NCBI GenBank assembly: GCA_030830965.1 | Contig: JAURLX010000011.1 | Coordinates: 57,763 to 121,762 of the forward strand | Source of the DNA: Verrucomicrobiota bacterium | Lineage (GTDB): Bacteria; Verrucomicrobiota; Verrucomicrobiia; Opitutales; UBA953 | Length of the DNA: 64,000 nucleotides | Direction of reading: 5' to 3' | Part shown: positions 43,857 through 51,684 of the stretch, one piece after another | Layout of the letters: every line of letters starts with the position of its first letter | Position numbering within the stretch: position 1 is the first letter of the stretch | The notes under the pieces: model-generated | The model's input: the letters and a program-made list of their open reading frames with translations, nothing else | Told to the model about the DNA's origin: nothing | Databases searched by the model: none | Made by a program: the position numbers and the translations under genes

Positions 43857-46289
43857 TCAGTTCTTGGCCGAGGCCTTCTCCTGACGGAGCTGCTCGAGGC
43901 GGGAGAGCACGACCGGCGCGGCGGCCGCGGGCTTCGGCGCGGCGGCCGCAGGCTTCGGCGCGGCGGCCGCGACGGGAGCCGCCTTGCGAGGGGCGTCAAC
44001 GCGCAGGGACGAGCCGAGGGCGATGCGGTGCGTGGTGGTGGCCCCGCCGATGGGAACCTCGACCTGGACGAAGAGATTCTGCTTCTTTCCGATCGGCGAC
44101 GCATCGGAGGTGACGACGTCGAACCTGAGTTCCTTGGTGTCCTTGGTGACCTTGATCGGGGCGATCTGGATGGTGTCAGGCAGGCCGACCAGGGTCGCGA
44201 CGGCCTCGCCCTCGAAAGGCCTGGGGGCCTCGAAGTTGGTCGCCATGATCGCCTGCTTGCCGCGCTCGACCGCAGTGAGCGGCACGGCGTTGGCCGCGAC
44301 GAACGCGTCCTCGGTGCGGACCTCGCAGAACGGCGATGCGTTATAGATGCGGCCCTTGCCCGCGTCGGCCTCGCCTTGGACGGCGAAATTCCAGGCCTGC
44401 GTGGCGACGGAGCCGCTCGCGCTAAGCTGGAAGACGCAGGAGTCGGCGCCCGCGGGGATGGTCAGCTCTCCGAGCGAGGAGATACCCGGCGGGGTCCAGA
44501 TCATGAACACCCGGATTGGACCGGCGAAGCCCTCCTTGCGCTTGGCAATCACCTTCAAGGGGAGCACGCCGTCGCGCACGAGCGGGACGGAGGGCTTCTC
44601 GATCTCGAGCGAGTAAGGGGCCTCGTCGACGACGGCCACGGGCAGCGTGTCCTCGATGCCCTGGTAGTAGATGACGTTGCCGATCCGCACGATGTCGTAG
44701 GTACGGCGCATCTGGCCGACGACTTTTACGGCCGGATCGGCGGAGACGAGGCGGACCGGAGACAGGCCGTGGCCGAGCGGGGCGTCGGGAGCGGCCTCGA
44801 GCAGGAAAGGCACGTTGGCCAAGGCACCCGGAGCCTCGGTCGTGAGCAGCTTGACGCCGGCGGGCAGCCCGGGAGCCTCGAACTTGAAGTCCCCTCCCAC
44901 GCCGTTGCGGGTGAAATTGAACTTGAGCGCCATGCGGCCTCCGCGCGGCACGGCCATGAACTGCCGGTAGTTGGTGTCGTTGACGAGGTAGTCGGGCGAG
45001 GCGAAAGTAAGGCTCGGCTGGGAGGCGACGACCTCGATGCGGTAGACGAAGTTGGGCCCGCCGCGCTCCAGATGGTCGGAGACGCGGACGACATAGACGC
45101 CGTCGGCGGGCACGTTGAGACGGAAACGGGAATCAAGACGGCGCATGCCGCCCCCGTCGTCGTTGGACGTGAGGGCACGGCCGGCGGGGCTGAGCACGGT
45201 CACCGTGGGGTCGAGGGGGGAGCCGAAGGTCTGGGCGTAGGCACGGCCCTCGATGATCTGCCCCTTCTTCAGGGGGATCCGGAAATAGTCCACGTCGCCG
45301 GGCTTCTCGATGATGCCATTGAGCGCGTAGGCAGGCGCCTCGACCGCTAGGGTGCCCTGCTCCGCGGCATCGTTCGGCTCGGCCTCGAGCGTATTGTCAA
45401 AGGAGGAAAGCCGGAAGATGTTGCCGGAGGGCGTGTTGGCCCGGCTCCGGGGCAGCAGCATGAACTCCGCATCCTCCTCGGCGGGCAGCTGGACCTCCTC
45501 GGAGAAGGACTCGCGACCCTCGACGAAGCGCACCTGAAGCTTGGTTCCGACCTTGCCGCCGGCGGGATAGATGGCGTCGGGCCTCGGGAAGTCCCCGACA
45601 TGGAGGCGGTAGAAGGAGTTGGCGGAGCCCCGGTAAGAGGACTCGCGCACCATCACGTAGTAGTCGCCGTCGTACTCCGCGACGAAGGAGCAATATCCGT
45701 CCTGACGGTGCAGGATGGTGTCGTCGGAGAAGGCCTTCTCGAAACGAGCCTGGTCGAGAATCGCCACGTAGGGGTCCATCGCGCCCTGCGGGATGGCGCC
45801 CAGACGGAGGGCGTCGACCTGGACGCTGATACGCTGCCCTTTCTTCACCGCGACCTTGTAGTAGTCGACGTCCTCGGAGAGCACGACGCCCTCCACGGTG
45901 GAGCCGAGCGGAACGGGCTGGGCCTGGGCGAACTCGGTGTTGGGCTCGACCTCGCTGACGTTCGGGAAGGGGCTGGCGAAGAACTGCCGCATGTGCGAGA
46001 CGCCGCTGCGCGTCCGCACACGGACGACGTGGTTGCCCGGACGCACGGACTTGTCGATGGCGACCATCATCTCCACCTTGGTCGGCGCGCGGCTGATCAC
46101 CTTGGTGACCTTGAAGCCTGGCGTGTAGAACATCAGGTCCTCGAAGTCGTCGAGGCCCGTGCCGCCGATGGTGAGCTGGAACTCGGAGCCGATCTGGCCT
46201 CCGAACGGCCTGGTCGAGGAAAAGACGGGGTACGCCGCCCGCGCGGACGCGGCGGTCAGCAGGAGCAGGGAGAGGAAGCGCAGCAGCAT
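43857..46289 (-). CDS. Secreted protein with PPC domains
   Basis: This 810-aa protein has a signal peptide (LLRFLSLLLLTAASARA), an N-terminal IPT/TIG-like sheet (GGQIGSEFQLTIGGTGLDDF), and two pre-peptidase C-terminal (PPC) domains with the VxxVEPN(T/D)xxxxA start (SEVEPNTEFAQAQPV and LEAEPNDAAEQGTL) and the DVDYYKVAVKKGQRISVQ / DVDYFRIPLKKGQIIEGRA body. The C-terminus has Ala/Pro/Lys repeats and ends QLRQEKASAKN. PPC domains accompany secreted enzymes and probably help folding or binding to surfaces. It sits between the DUF1549/1553 gene and the DUF1501 gene, with a 7-nt gap to the former. Confidence 0.85.
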   Translation of the reverse strand: MLLRFLSLLLLTAASARAAYPVFSSTRPFGGQIGSEFQLTIGGTGLDDFEDLMFYTPGFKVTKVISRAPTKVEMMVAIDKSVRPGNHVVRVRTRSGVSHMRQFFASPFPNVSEVEPNTEFAQAQPVPLGSTVEGVVLSEDVDYYKVAVKKGQRISVQVDALRLGAIPQGAMDPYVAILDQARFEKAFSDDTILHRQDGYCSFVAEYDGDYYVMVRESSYRGSANSFYRLHVGDFPRPDAIYPAGGKVGTKLQVRFVEGRESFSEEVQLPAEEDAEFMLLPRSRANTPSGNIFRLSSFDNTLEAEPNDAAEQGTLAVEAPAYALNGIIEKPGDVDYFRIPLKKGQIIEGRAYAQTFGSPLDPTVTVLSPAGRALTSNDDGGGMRRLDSRFRLNVPADGVYVVRVSDHLERGGPNFVYRIEVVASQPSLTFASPDYLVNDTNYRQFMAVPRGGRMALKFNFTRNGVGGDFKFEAPGLPAGVKLLTTEAPGALANVPFLLEAAPDAPLGHGLSPVRLVSADPAVKVVGQMRRTYDIVRIGNVIYYQGIEDTLPVAVVDEAPYSLEIEKPSVPLVRDGVLPLKVIAKRKEGFAGPIRVFMIWTPPGISSLGELTIPAGADSCVFQLSASGSVATQAWNFAVQGEADAGKGRIYNASPFCEVRTEDAFVAANAVPLTAVERGKQAIMATNFEAPRPFEGEAVATLVGLPDTIQIAPIKVTKDTKELRFDVVTSDASPIGKKQNLFVQVEVPIGGATTTHRIALGSSLRVDAPRKAAPVAAAAPKPAAAAPKPAAAAPVVLSRLEQLRQEKASAKN
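43917..43969. repeat. 21-bp tandem repeat encoding an Ala/Pro linker
   Basis: The unit CGCGGCGGCCGC(G/A)GGCTTCGG occurs about 2.5 times, encoding KPAAAAP repeats near the C-terminus of the PPC protein on the minus strand. It is a low-complexity linker prone to copy-number change. Confidence 0.75.
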
Positions 46290-46353
46290 GGGCGAGGTCG
46301 GGCGGGTCGCCCCGCGGACGCCCGCCGCGGGCGGACGGCGCGGGACGCGCGGG

Positions 46354-47685
46354 TCAGGCGAGCCAGTCTTTCATCACGCGGCCGCCGTTCACGATGTCGA
46401 TGGGACGTCCACCGTCGGACATGATGCGCTTCTCCGAGTTGATGCCGAGGCAGCGGTACATGGTCTTCGCAAGGTCCTCGGGGCCGACCGCGTCACGGTC
46501 GGGCTCGCCGCCGAGGGCATCAGAGGCGCCATGCACGTAGCCTTCCTTCATGCCGCCGCCCGCGAGGGCCACGGAGAAGACGCGCGGCCAGTGGTCACGC
46601 CCGTTGGTGCTGTTGATCTTGGGCGTACGGCCGAACTCGGAGCTGACCATCACGAGCGTGCGCTTGAGCATGCCGCGGTCATGCAGGTCGGTGATGAGAC
46701 GGGCGAAGGCCTGGTCGAACGCCGGCGCGTTGGACTCGAAGCCGCCGCGGACGTTGGAGTGGTGGTCCCAGCCTCCGTAGGTGACGGACACCATGCGCAC
46801 GCCGGCCTCCACGAGCCGACGGGCGAGGATGAGACGCTGGCCGGCGGTGTTGCGGCCGTACTCGTCACGCAGCTTGTCGGACTCCTTGGAGAGGTCGAAG
46901 GCCTCGCGGGCCTTGCTGCTGCTGACGAGACCGTAAGCCGCCTGGTAGAAGCTGTCCATGGCGTCGATCGCGTCGGACTTCTCGACCGCGCGGAAGTGCT
47001 CGTCGACGGCGGCGAGCATGCCGCGGCGGCGGTCGAAGCGGCTGGCGGTGACCTCCTTCGGGGCGAGGAGGTCCCGCACGGTGAAGTCCTTGGAGGCGGG
47101 GTCGCTGCCCAGCGCGAAGGGGCCGTAGGCGCTGCTCATGTAGCCGGTACCCTGCTCGGGGATCGACTGGCTGGGGACAACGACGTAGGGCGGCAGGTGG
47201 TTCCGGGAGCCCTGCTCATGCGAGACGACGGACCCGAAGCTCGGGAACTTGATCGCGGGGCTGGGACGATAGCCGGTGAACATGTTGTGGGTGCCGCGCT
47301 CATGGGCGGCCTCGCCGTGCGTCATCGAACGCACGACGGTGAGCTTGTTCATGATCTTCGCGATGTTGACGAACTTCTCGCCGACGTACTCTCCGGGGAC
47401 GGAAGTCTTGATCGGCGTGAAGGGCCCGCGGTAGTCGGGCGAGGCGAAGGGCTTGGGATCCCAGGACTCGTGCTGCGCGATGCCCCCCGGGAGGTAGATG
47501 TGGATGACCGCGTCGGCGAGCGCCGGGAAAGACTCCACCTTCGGGATCTCGAGCGCCTGGAGGCGGAGCATCTCGGGCAGACTGAGCCCGATCGTGCCGA
47601 GCACGCCGACCTGCAGGAAGTCGCGACGGCTGAGCGCGGAGAGGAAGTCGGGGTGGTCGCCCTGGCAGTTCTTATGGAGCTTCAT
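46354..47685 (-). CDS. DUF1501 family protein with Tat signal
   Basis: This 443-aa protein has a Tat signal LSRRDFLQVGVLGTIGLSLP. The body is typical DUF1501: DAVIHIYLPGGIAQHESWDPKP, KLTVVRSMTHGEAAHERGTHNMFTGY, VSVTYGGWDHHSN, LVMVSSEFGRTPKIN and GGRDHWPRVFSVALAGGG. The sulfatase-like fold suggests a metal-dependent hydrolase, but substrates are unknown; the partner family DUF1549/1553 follows in the same operon-like group. It starts at ATG 47685 after an AT-rich upstream region that probably holds the promoter. Confidence 0.88.
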   Translation of the reverse strand: MKLHKNCQGDHPDFLSALSRRDFLQVGVLGTIGLSLPEMLRLQALEIPKVESFPALADAVIHIYLPGGIAQHESWDPKPFASPDYRGPFTPIKTSVPGEYVGEKFVNIAKIMNKLTVVRSMTHGEAAHERGTHNMFTGYRPSPAIKFPSFGSVVSHEQGSRNHLPPYVVVPSQSIPEQGTGYMSSAYGPFALGSDPASKDFTVRDLLAPKEVTASRFDRRRGMLAAVDEHFRAVEKSDAIDAMDSFYQAAYGLVSSSKAREAFDLSKESDKLRDEYGRNTAGQRLILARRLVEAGVRMVSVTYGGWDHHSNVRGGFESNAPAFDQAFARLITDLHDRGMLKRTLVMVSSEFGRTPKINSTNGRDHWPRVFSVALAGGGMKEGYVHGASDALGGEPDRDAVGPEDLAKTMYRCLGINSEKRIMSDGGRPIDIVNGGRVMKDWLA

Positions 47686-47880
47686 GACGGGGTGCTTGGG
47701 AAGTTATGACAATGGGGGTGAGGTCGGGTTGCAAAGTGGGATGAAATTTTCAGCTGAGTAACCGTCGGGGGAAATGGCTAATGAGCAGCCGCTTATGAGC
47801 GCGGGTCCAGTCCGGGGTGGGAGTAGGATTTACCAGTTGTTTTTCGCACCAAAAGAGGGGTTAGCGAGTGTAAAAAACCT

Positions 47881-47894
47881 GAGGGAATACCCTC
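47881..47894. promoter_or_regulatory. Palindrome GAGGGAATACCCTC
   Basis: A perfect 5-bp inverted repeat with a 4-nt centre. A closely related copy, GAGGGTGAACCCTG, lies about 100 bp away at 47982-47995, so the pair could be operator sites of one regulator. Confidence 0.45.
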
Positions 47895-47981
47895 ACAATC
47901 GAGGGCAAACGAAGTAAGCGGGGGTTTTTTAAAATAAACAACTTATAATCAATGACTTATAAAAGTTAATCCCTTTAATAT

Positions 47982-47995
47982 GAGGGTGAACCCTG
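47982..47995. promoter_or_regulatory. Second palindrome GAGGGTGAACCCTG
   Basis: AGGG and CCCT pair around TGAA. It shares the pattern GAGGGNNNACCCT with the copy at 47881, on the other side of the TATAAT-bearing AT-rich core. Confidence 0.45.
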
Positions 47996-48104
47996 AGCCG
48001 CCCTGCCGCGAGCCAGGTACGGCCCGGCCGAACTAGGCGGAAGGTTGCCATGAAAGGACCCCGCCCGATAGAAGAAAGGCCCTTCCCCGCCTCGACCCGG
48101 CCGA

Positions 48105-48116
48105 TGACCCGGGTCA
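48105..48116. promoter_or_regulatory. 12-bp perfect palindrome TGACCCGGGTCA
   Basis: It lies 35 bp before the ATG of the 843-aa gene. An A-rich possible -10 (TAAAAAT, 48132-48138) follows at a spacing that would put the palindrome on the -35 position, so repressor control is plausible. Confidence 0.45.
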
Positions 48117-48150
48117 CTCCACCCCTCTGCATAAAAATCCAAACGACCCG

Positions 48151-50682
48151 ATGAGCTCCGACCGAACAGACAATCCCAAGGACCCCCGGACACTTCCCAT
48201 CGGCTTCCGCGCGGTGCTGCTCGCCTCGGCGCTCTACATCGCCGGCTGCTCGGCCTACTTCTCCGTCCTCGGGCTCGGCAAGCTCTTCACCGGTGCCGAG
48301 ACGGCTGTCATGATCATGGCCGCCTCGCTCGAAATCGGCAAGCTGGTCGCCGCCTCCTTCCTCTACCGCCACTGGCGTCAGATCACGGGAACGCTGCGCC
48401 TCTACCTCACCCTCGCCGTCTTGACGCTCATCGGCATCACCTCCCTGGGCAACTACGGCTACCTGGCGCGCGCATTCGAGGAGACTTCCACCCGCATCGC
48501 ACGCGGCGAGGCGGCCATCGCCGACCTTGAACTCGAGATGAAGGAGACGCAGCGCCGCATCGAGGACGCCAAGGGCCGCACCACCCGGGTCAGCACCGCC
48601 AGCCGCGAGGACATCGCCAAGCTGCAGGGCAGGCTCTCGCAGGCCGGCGAGTCGCTCGCCCAGTCGCTCGCCCGCGTGCAGGAGCAGCGCAAGGCGCTCG
48701 ACACGCGGCGCGCCCAGGAGCTCGCGACGGCCTCCGGCCGGGCCACCGACCTCGGCTCGACGCTCGCCAAGAGCATCGCGGCCGAGGAGGCGTCGGTCGC
48801 CAAGGCCATCGCCGCCGAAGAGTCCGCCATCGCCGCACTCAACGAGCGCATCAAGGTGCTCGACCAGGCCGTGGCCGCCTACACGGCCCGGGGCACGACC
48901 ACGTTCCTCATCTTCGAGCAGGACAACGTCCGCAAGGGGCAGGAACTCCGCGAGCAGCAGAAGCCCGAGCGGGATGCGATCCTCGCCAAGCTGGCCGAGT
49001 CCACCGCCGCGGTCTCGCGGCTGCGCGCGGACGGCGTCGCCCGCGTGGAGAGGCTCCGCGCCGACCAGTCCAAGGTCAGCACGGAGTCGGCCAAGGACGC
49101 CGCCACGCTGCGTGACCAGTTCACGCGCGAGCTGGCGCGCCTCGACGACGAAGAGAAGTCGCTCCGCCGCTCGGGCGAGGCCGCGGTGGCCGCGCTGGAG
49201 AGTCAGCTCGCCGCGCTCCAGGAGCAGGGCCAGACGCGCACGGGGCTGACGGACGCGGAGGTGGAGACGCTGTACCGCTCCAACCGCGAGCGCGCCGCCG
49301 AGATCCAGAAACTCCGCGACGACATCGCCGCGACGGACATCGGCTCCTACCGGTTCGTCGCCCGCGCCTTCGACGCCGAGGCGACCGACGTGGTCAAGTG
49401 GCTCATCCTTACGCTGGTCGCGGTCTTCGACCCCCTGGCGGTCACGCTGGTGGTGGCCTTCAACATGACCCTGCTCGGTCCGCGCCCCGCGGCCGTCGCC
49501 GGGACGCCGCCCGCCCCGGCCCCGGCGCCGGGAAGGCGCGGCCTCTCGCTCGAGACGATCGTCGCCATCGGGGTCGGCATCGCGCTCGTCTGGCTCATCG
49601 TGTGGCTGGCCTCGCCGTCCGGAACCGCCCGCGAACGAGGCCTGGGTGCGACGGAGCTCGTCCCCGGCGACAGTTTCGCGGTGATGACCCTGCAGCCGGA
49701 ACTCCTGCGCAGCGGCGGCTCCGGACTCCCCGACTGGCTCGAGCGCGGCGGAGGCAGGGGCCTCACCTCCGCGCTCGCCGACTTGGCGAAGAACGGGCTC
49801 GACCCACGGGCCGACATCCATGCATTCGCCAAGTTCCCACGCGACCCGGCCGCCTCCGGCGACGGAGATCATCCGGTGGTGCTCCTCGGCGTCGTCCTCA
49901 AGGTCGCCGACGCCAACGTCGCGGAGGCCTCGCTCTCCCGCCTGACCGACGAGATCGGCGCCGCGCTCCGCGGAGGCGCCGAACGTCACGCCTCGAGCCG
50001 CAGCCGCTCGATGATCCGCCACGGACAGGGGCGCTACATGGACCCGGAAGGCGGCTTCCTGACCTTCGGACTGGCGCCCGGCGCGGCGGTCATCCTCGTC
50101 GAGTTCGAAGGCGACCCCGCCTCGCCCTGCGTAGAGAGGGAGATGCGCCTCGCGCTCGCCGGCGCCGCCGGGGACGGCGCCCGCGTCCCGCCCCAGGCGC
50201 TCGCCGCCGACGGCACGCTGGGGCTCTGGCTCGACGCTCATCGGCTCTTCAGCCGCCTGCCCATGGGCGAGCGGACGAGGACCCGCTACGCGTCGGCGCG
50301 CTCGGCGACCGACTTCGAGTTCACCCTCGCGGTCAGCGCCCTGGGGCGCGACTCGCTCGCAGTGACGGGCTCGCACGCCTATCGCTTCGACCGGTTCAAC
50401 GTCGCCAAGGACCCGATGTCGGAACTGGTGCGCAAGGACGCGCCGTCCGGAGGCGACCTCGGATGGAAGCTACTCGACCGCTGCGTAGACTCGCTCGACT
50501 TCGATCCGATGATCGAACGTCTCCGCTCGGCGTTCGGGGACGATAGCCGCTCGGGCCCGAAGCTCGTGCGGGTGGAAAAGTCGGTCGGCTCCGCCCGGGC
50601 CGCGCGGTTCAGCATGACGGCCAAGTTCGACCCGAAGGCCGGCCCCCCGCTGGTGACGGCGATGCGGCTGATGGCCCAGTGA
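48151..50682 (+). CDS. Multi-pass membrane protein with large coiled coil and extracytoplasmic C-domain
   Basis: This 843-aa protein has three N-terminal helices (about residues 20-42, 50-70, 80-103; SLEIGKLVAASFLYRHWR, YLTLAVLTLIGITSLGNYGY), a heptad-rich Ala/Glu/Arg/Lys segment to about residue 405, and a fourth helix near 420-445 (VVKWLILTLVAVFDPLAVTLV). A Pro/Ala linker and a fifth helix near 467-490 (TIVAIGVGIALVWLIVWLAS) lead to a 350-residue domain of unknown type. The first four helices plus coil remind me of membrane proteins in marine phage genomes (IGKLVAAS..YRHW and VFDPLAV motifs), from memory and unchecked. The C-domain begins VPGDSFAVMTLQPELL, reminiscent of DUF4836/DUF3352-type domains. 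It is nine bases upstream of a lipoprotein gene. Confidence 0.65.
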   Translation: MSSDRTDNPKDPRTLPIGFRAVLLASALYIAGCSAYFSVLGLGKLFTGAETAVMIMAASLEIGKLVAASFLYRHWRQITGTLRLYLTLAVLTLIGITSLGNYGYLARAFEETSTRIARGEAAIADLELEMKETQRRIEDAKGRTTRVSTASREDIAKLQGRLSQAGESLAQSLARVQEQRKALDTRRAQELATASGRATDLGSTLAKSIAAEEASVAKAIAAEESAIAALNERIKVLDQAVAAYTARGTTTFLIFEQDNVRKGQELREQQKPERDAILAKLAESTAAVSRLRADGVARVERLRADQSKVSTESAKDAATLRDQFTRELARLDDEEKSLRRSGEAAVAALESQLAALQEQGQTRTGLTDAEVETLYRSNRERAAEIQKLRDDIAATDIGSYRFVARAFDAEATDVVKWLILTLVAVFDPLAVTLVVAFNMTLLGPRPAAVAGTPPAPAPAPGRRGLSLETIVAIGVGIALVWLIVWLASPSGTARERGLGATELVPGDSFAVMTLQPELLRSGGSGLPDWLERGGGRGLTSALADLAKNGLDPRADIHAFAKFPRDPAASGDGDHPVVLLGVVLKVADANVAEASLSRLTDEIGAALRGGAERHASSRSRSMIRHGQGRYMDPEGGFLTFGLAPGAAVILVEFEGDPASPCVEREMRLALAGAAGDGARVPPQALAADGTLGLWLDAHRLFSRLPMGERTRTRYASARSATDFEFTLAVSALGRDSLAVTGSHAYRFDRFNVAKDPMSELVRKDAPSGGDLGWKLLDRCVDSLDFDPMIERLRSAFGDDSRSGPKLVRVEKSVGSARAARFSMTAKFDPKAGPPLVTAMRLMAQ

Positions 50683-50691
50683 CTTTGACGG

Positions 50692-51678
50692 ATGCGCGCG
50701 CAGACCGGCATGCTGCTCCTCGCCGCCGCGGCCTGCGTGCCGCTGGGCGGCTGCCGCACTGAACCGGAGGCGGGTCTGATCGAGCTCGTGGAGATCACAG
50801 GCGGCGGAAAGGGCGGACAAGGGGGGGCCGGCGGGGAGGCGCGGCCTTCGTCCGAAACTCCTCCGACGAAGCTCGCGCCGGCGGTCCCGCCCACGGCCGA
50901 CGCTTCCGCGCGGCCGCGTAAGACGACGAGCAGAAACCCGGCCAGGGCGGCGCCGAAAAGCCGGGATGACACGGCCGTACCGGTCGCGGTCGCCAAACCC
51001 GCTCGGAACGGGCCGGGTCTTCCCGCGACGGACGCCCGCACGGAGAGGTCGGAATCGGCTGTCCCGGCGAAACTGCCGAGCCCGGTGAGTACCGCCCGCA
51101 TGCGGCCTGAGGGCGCGCGCGCAGGACTGCCCACGCCGGGCGACGTTTCACCCGTTTCGGGCGGGACTGCGGCGACGCTCCCGCTGAAAACCCCTGGACC
51201 GAAAGCCGGCGCGCGCACCGTGTCGTCCATCCCTCTCGCGGGCAAGGCGGACGTCACGACCGCGGGAAAGAACGGGCCCGTTCGAGTTGGGCTGCCTGGC
51301 ACGGACTCCTCCGTTCCTGATTCCGGACGCAGGGCCGCCAGGATTGACCTGCCTGCGAACGCTGAAGGCGGGAACCGACGGCCCCCGGGCGCACGCGTCG
51401 CGATCGACGCCGGGACCGGCGCCGCCGAGCGCGGACCCCGGGCCGGCACGACATCCATCGCAGTCGACGCGGGCGCGCCGCCCTCTGACAGACCAGCACC
51501 CAAGGTCAACCGCGTGGCCGCACCCGCGGAGCCCGCGCAACCCGACTCCACCGGCGAGACCCGCCGGCTTCCAGAAGGCGTGCAGGGCAAAGATCCTCGC
51601 ACCGGTCGGCCTCTGCCGACGCCTTTCCGCCTGGTCGACCTGCTCCCTGAGGCCGCGAAGCCCACCGGAGGGAAATGA
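50692..51678 (+). CDS. Low-complexity Pro/Ala/Thr-rich lipoprotein
   Basis: This 328-aa protein has a lipobox signal (MLLLAAAACVPLGGC, mature Cys at about residue 22). The rest is disordered-looking, rich in Pro, Ala, Thr, Arg and Gly (KGGQGGAGGEARPSSE, KTPGPKAGARTVSS), without recognisable domains until a short C-terminal stretch (GKDPRTGRPLPTPFRLVDLLP). Codon-position bias and the lipoprotein signal support a real gene. It follows the 843-aa membrane protein gene closely and probably works with it, perhaps as a flexible outer-membrane tether. Function is unknown. Confidence 0.6.
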   Translation: MRAQTGMLLLAAAACVPLGGCRTEPEAGLIELVEITGGGKGGQGGAGGEARPSSETPPTKLAPAVPPTADASARPRKTTSRNPARAAPKSRDDTAVPVAVAKPARNGPGLPATDARTERSESAVPAKLPSPVSTARMRPEGARAGLPTPGDVSPVSGGTAATLPLKTPGPKAGARTVSSIPLAGKADVTTAGKNGPVRVGLPGTDSSVPDSGRRAARIDLPANAEGGNRRPPGARVAIDAGTGAAERGPRAGTTSIAVDAGAPPSDRPAPKVNRVAAPAEPAQPDSTGETRRLPEGVQGKDPRTGRPLPTPFRLVDLLPEAAKPTGGK

Positions 51679-51684
51679 GGCGGC

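Larger units (their letters stand above)
47686..48150. other. AT-rich gene-free divergent regulatory region
   Basis: This 465-bp stretch lies between the divergent DUF1501 gene and the 843-aa membrane protein gene. I see no gene. The central part (about 47860-47980) is much richer in A+T than the surroundings, with A/T runs and a TATAAT at 47944-47949 on the plus strand. Two related small palindromes flank it (47881-47894, 47982-47995), and a 12-bp perfect palindrome lies near the plus-strand gene (48105-48116). It probably carries promoters for both directions. Confidence 0.7.

Noticed and set aside
41063..44113. Plus-strand open frame of about 1000 codons opposite the DUF1549/1553 gene
   Set aside because: Shadow of a GC-rich coding strand; His/Asp/Leu-rich without domains.
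48106..48115. GACCCGGGTC as a restriction or mobile-element end
   Set aside because: No paired copy or target duplication; kept only as a candidate operator.
47929..50376. Minus-strand open frame of about 815 codons opposite the 843-aa membrane gene
   Set aside because: Antisense shadow; the plus-strand protein has coherent helices and coil.
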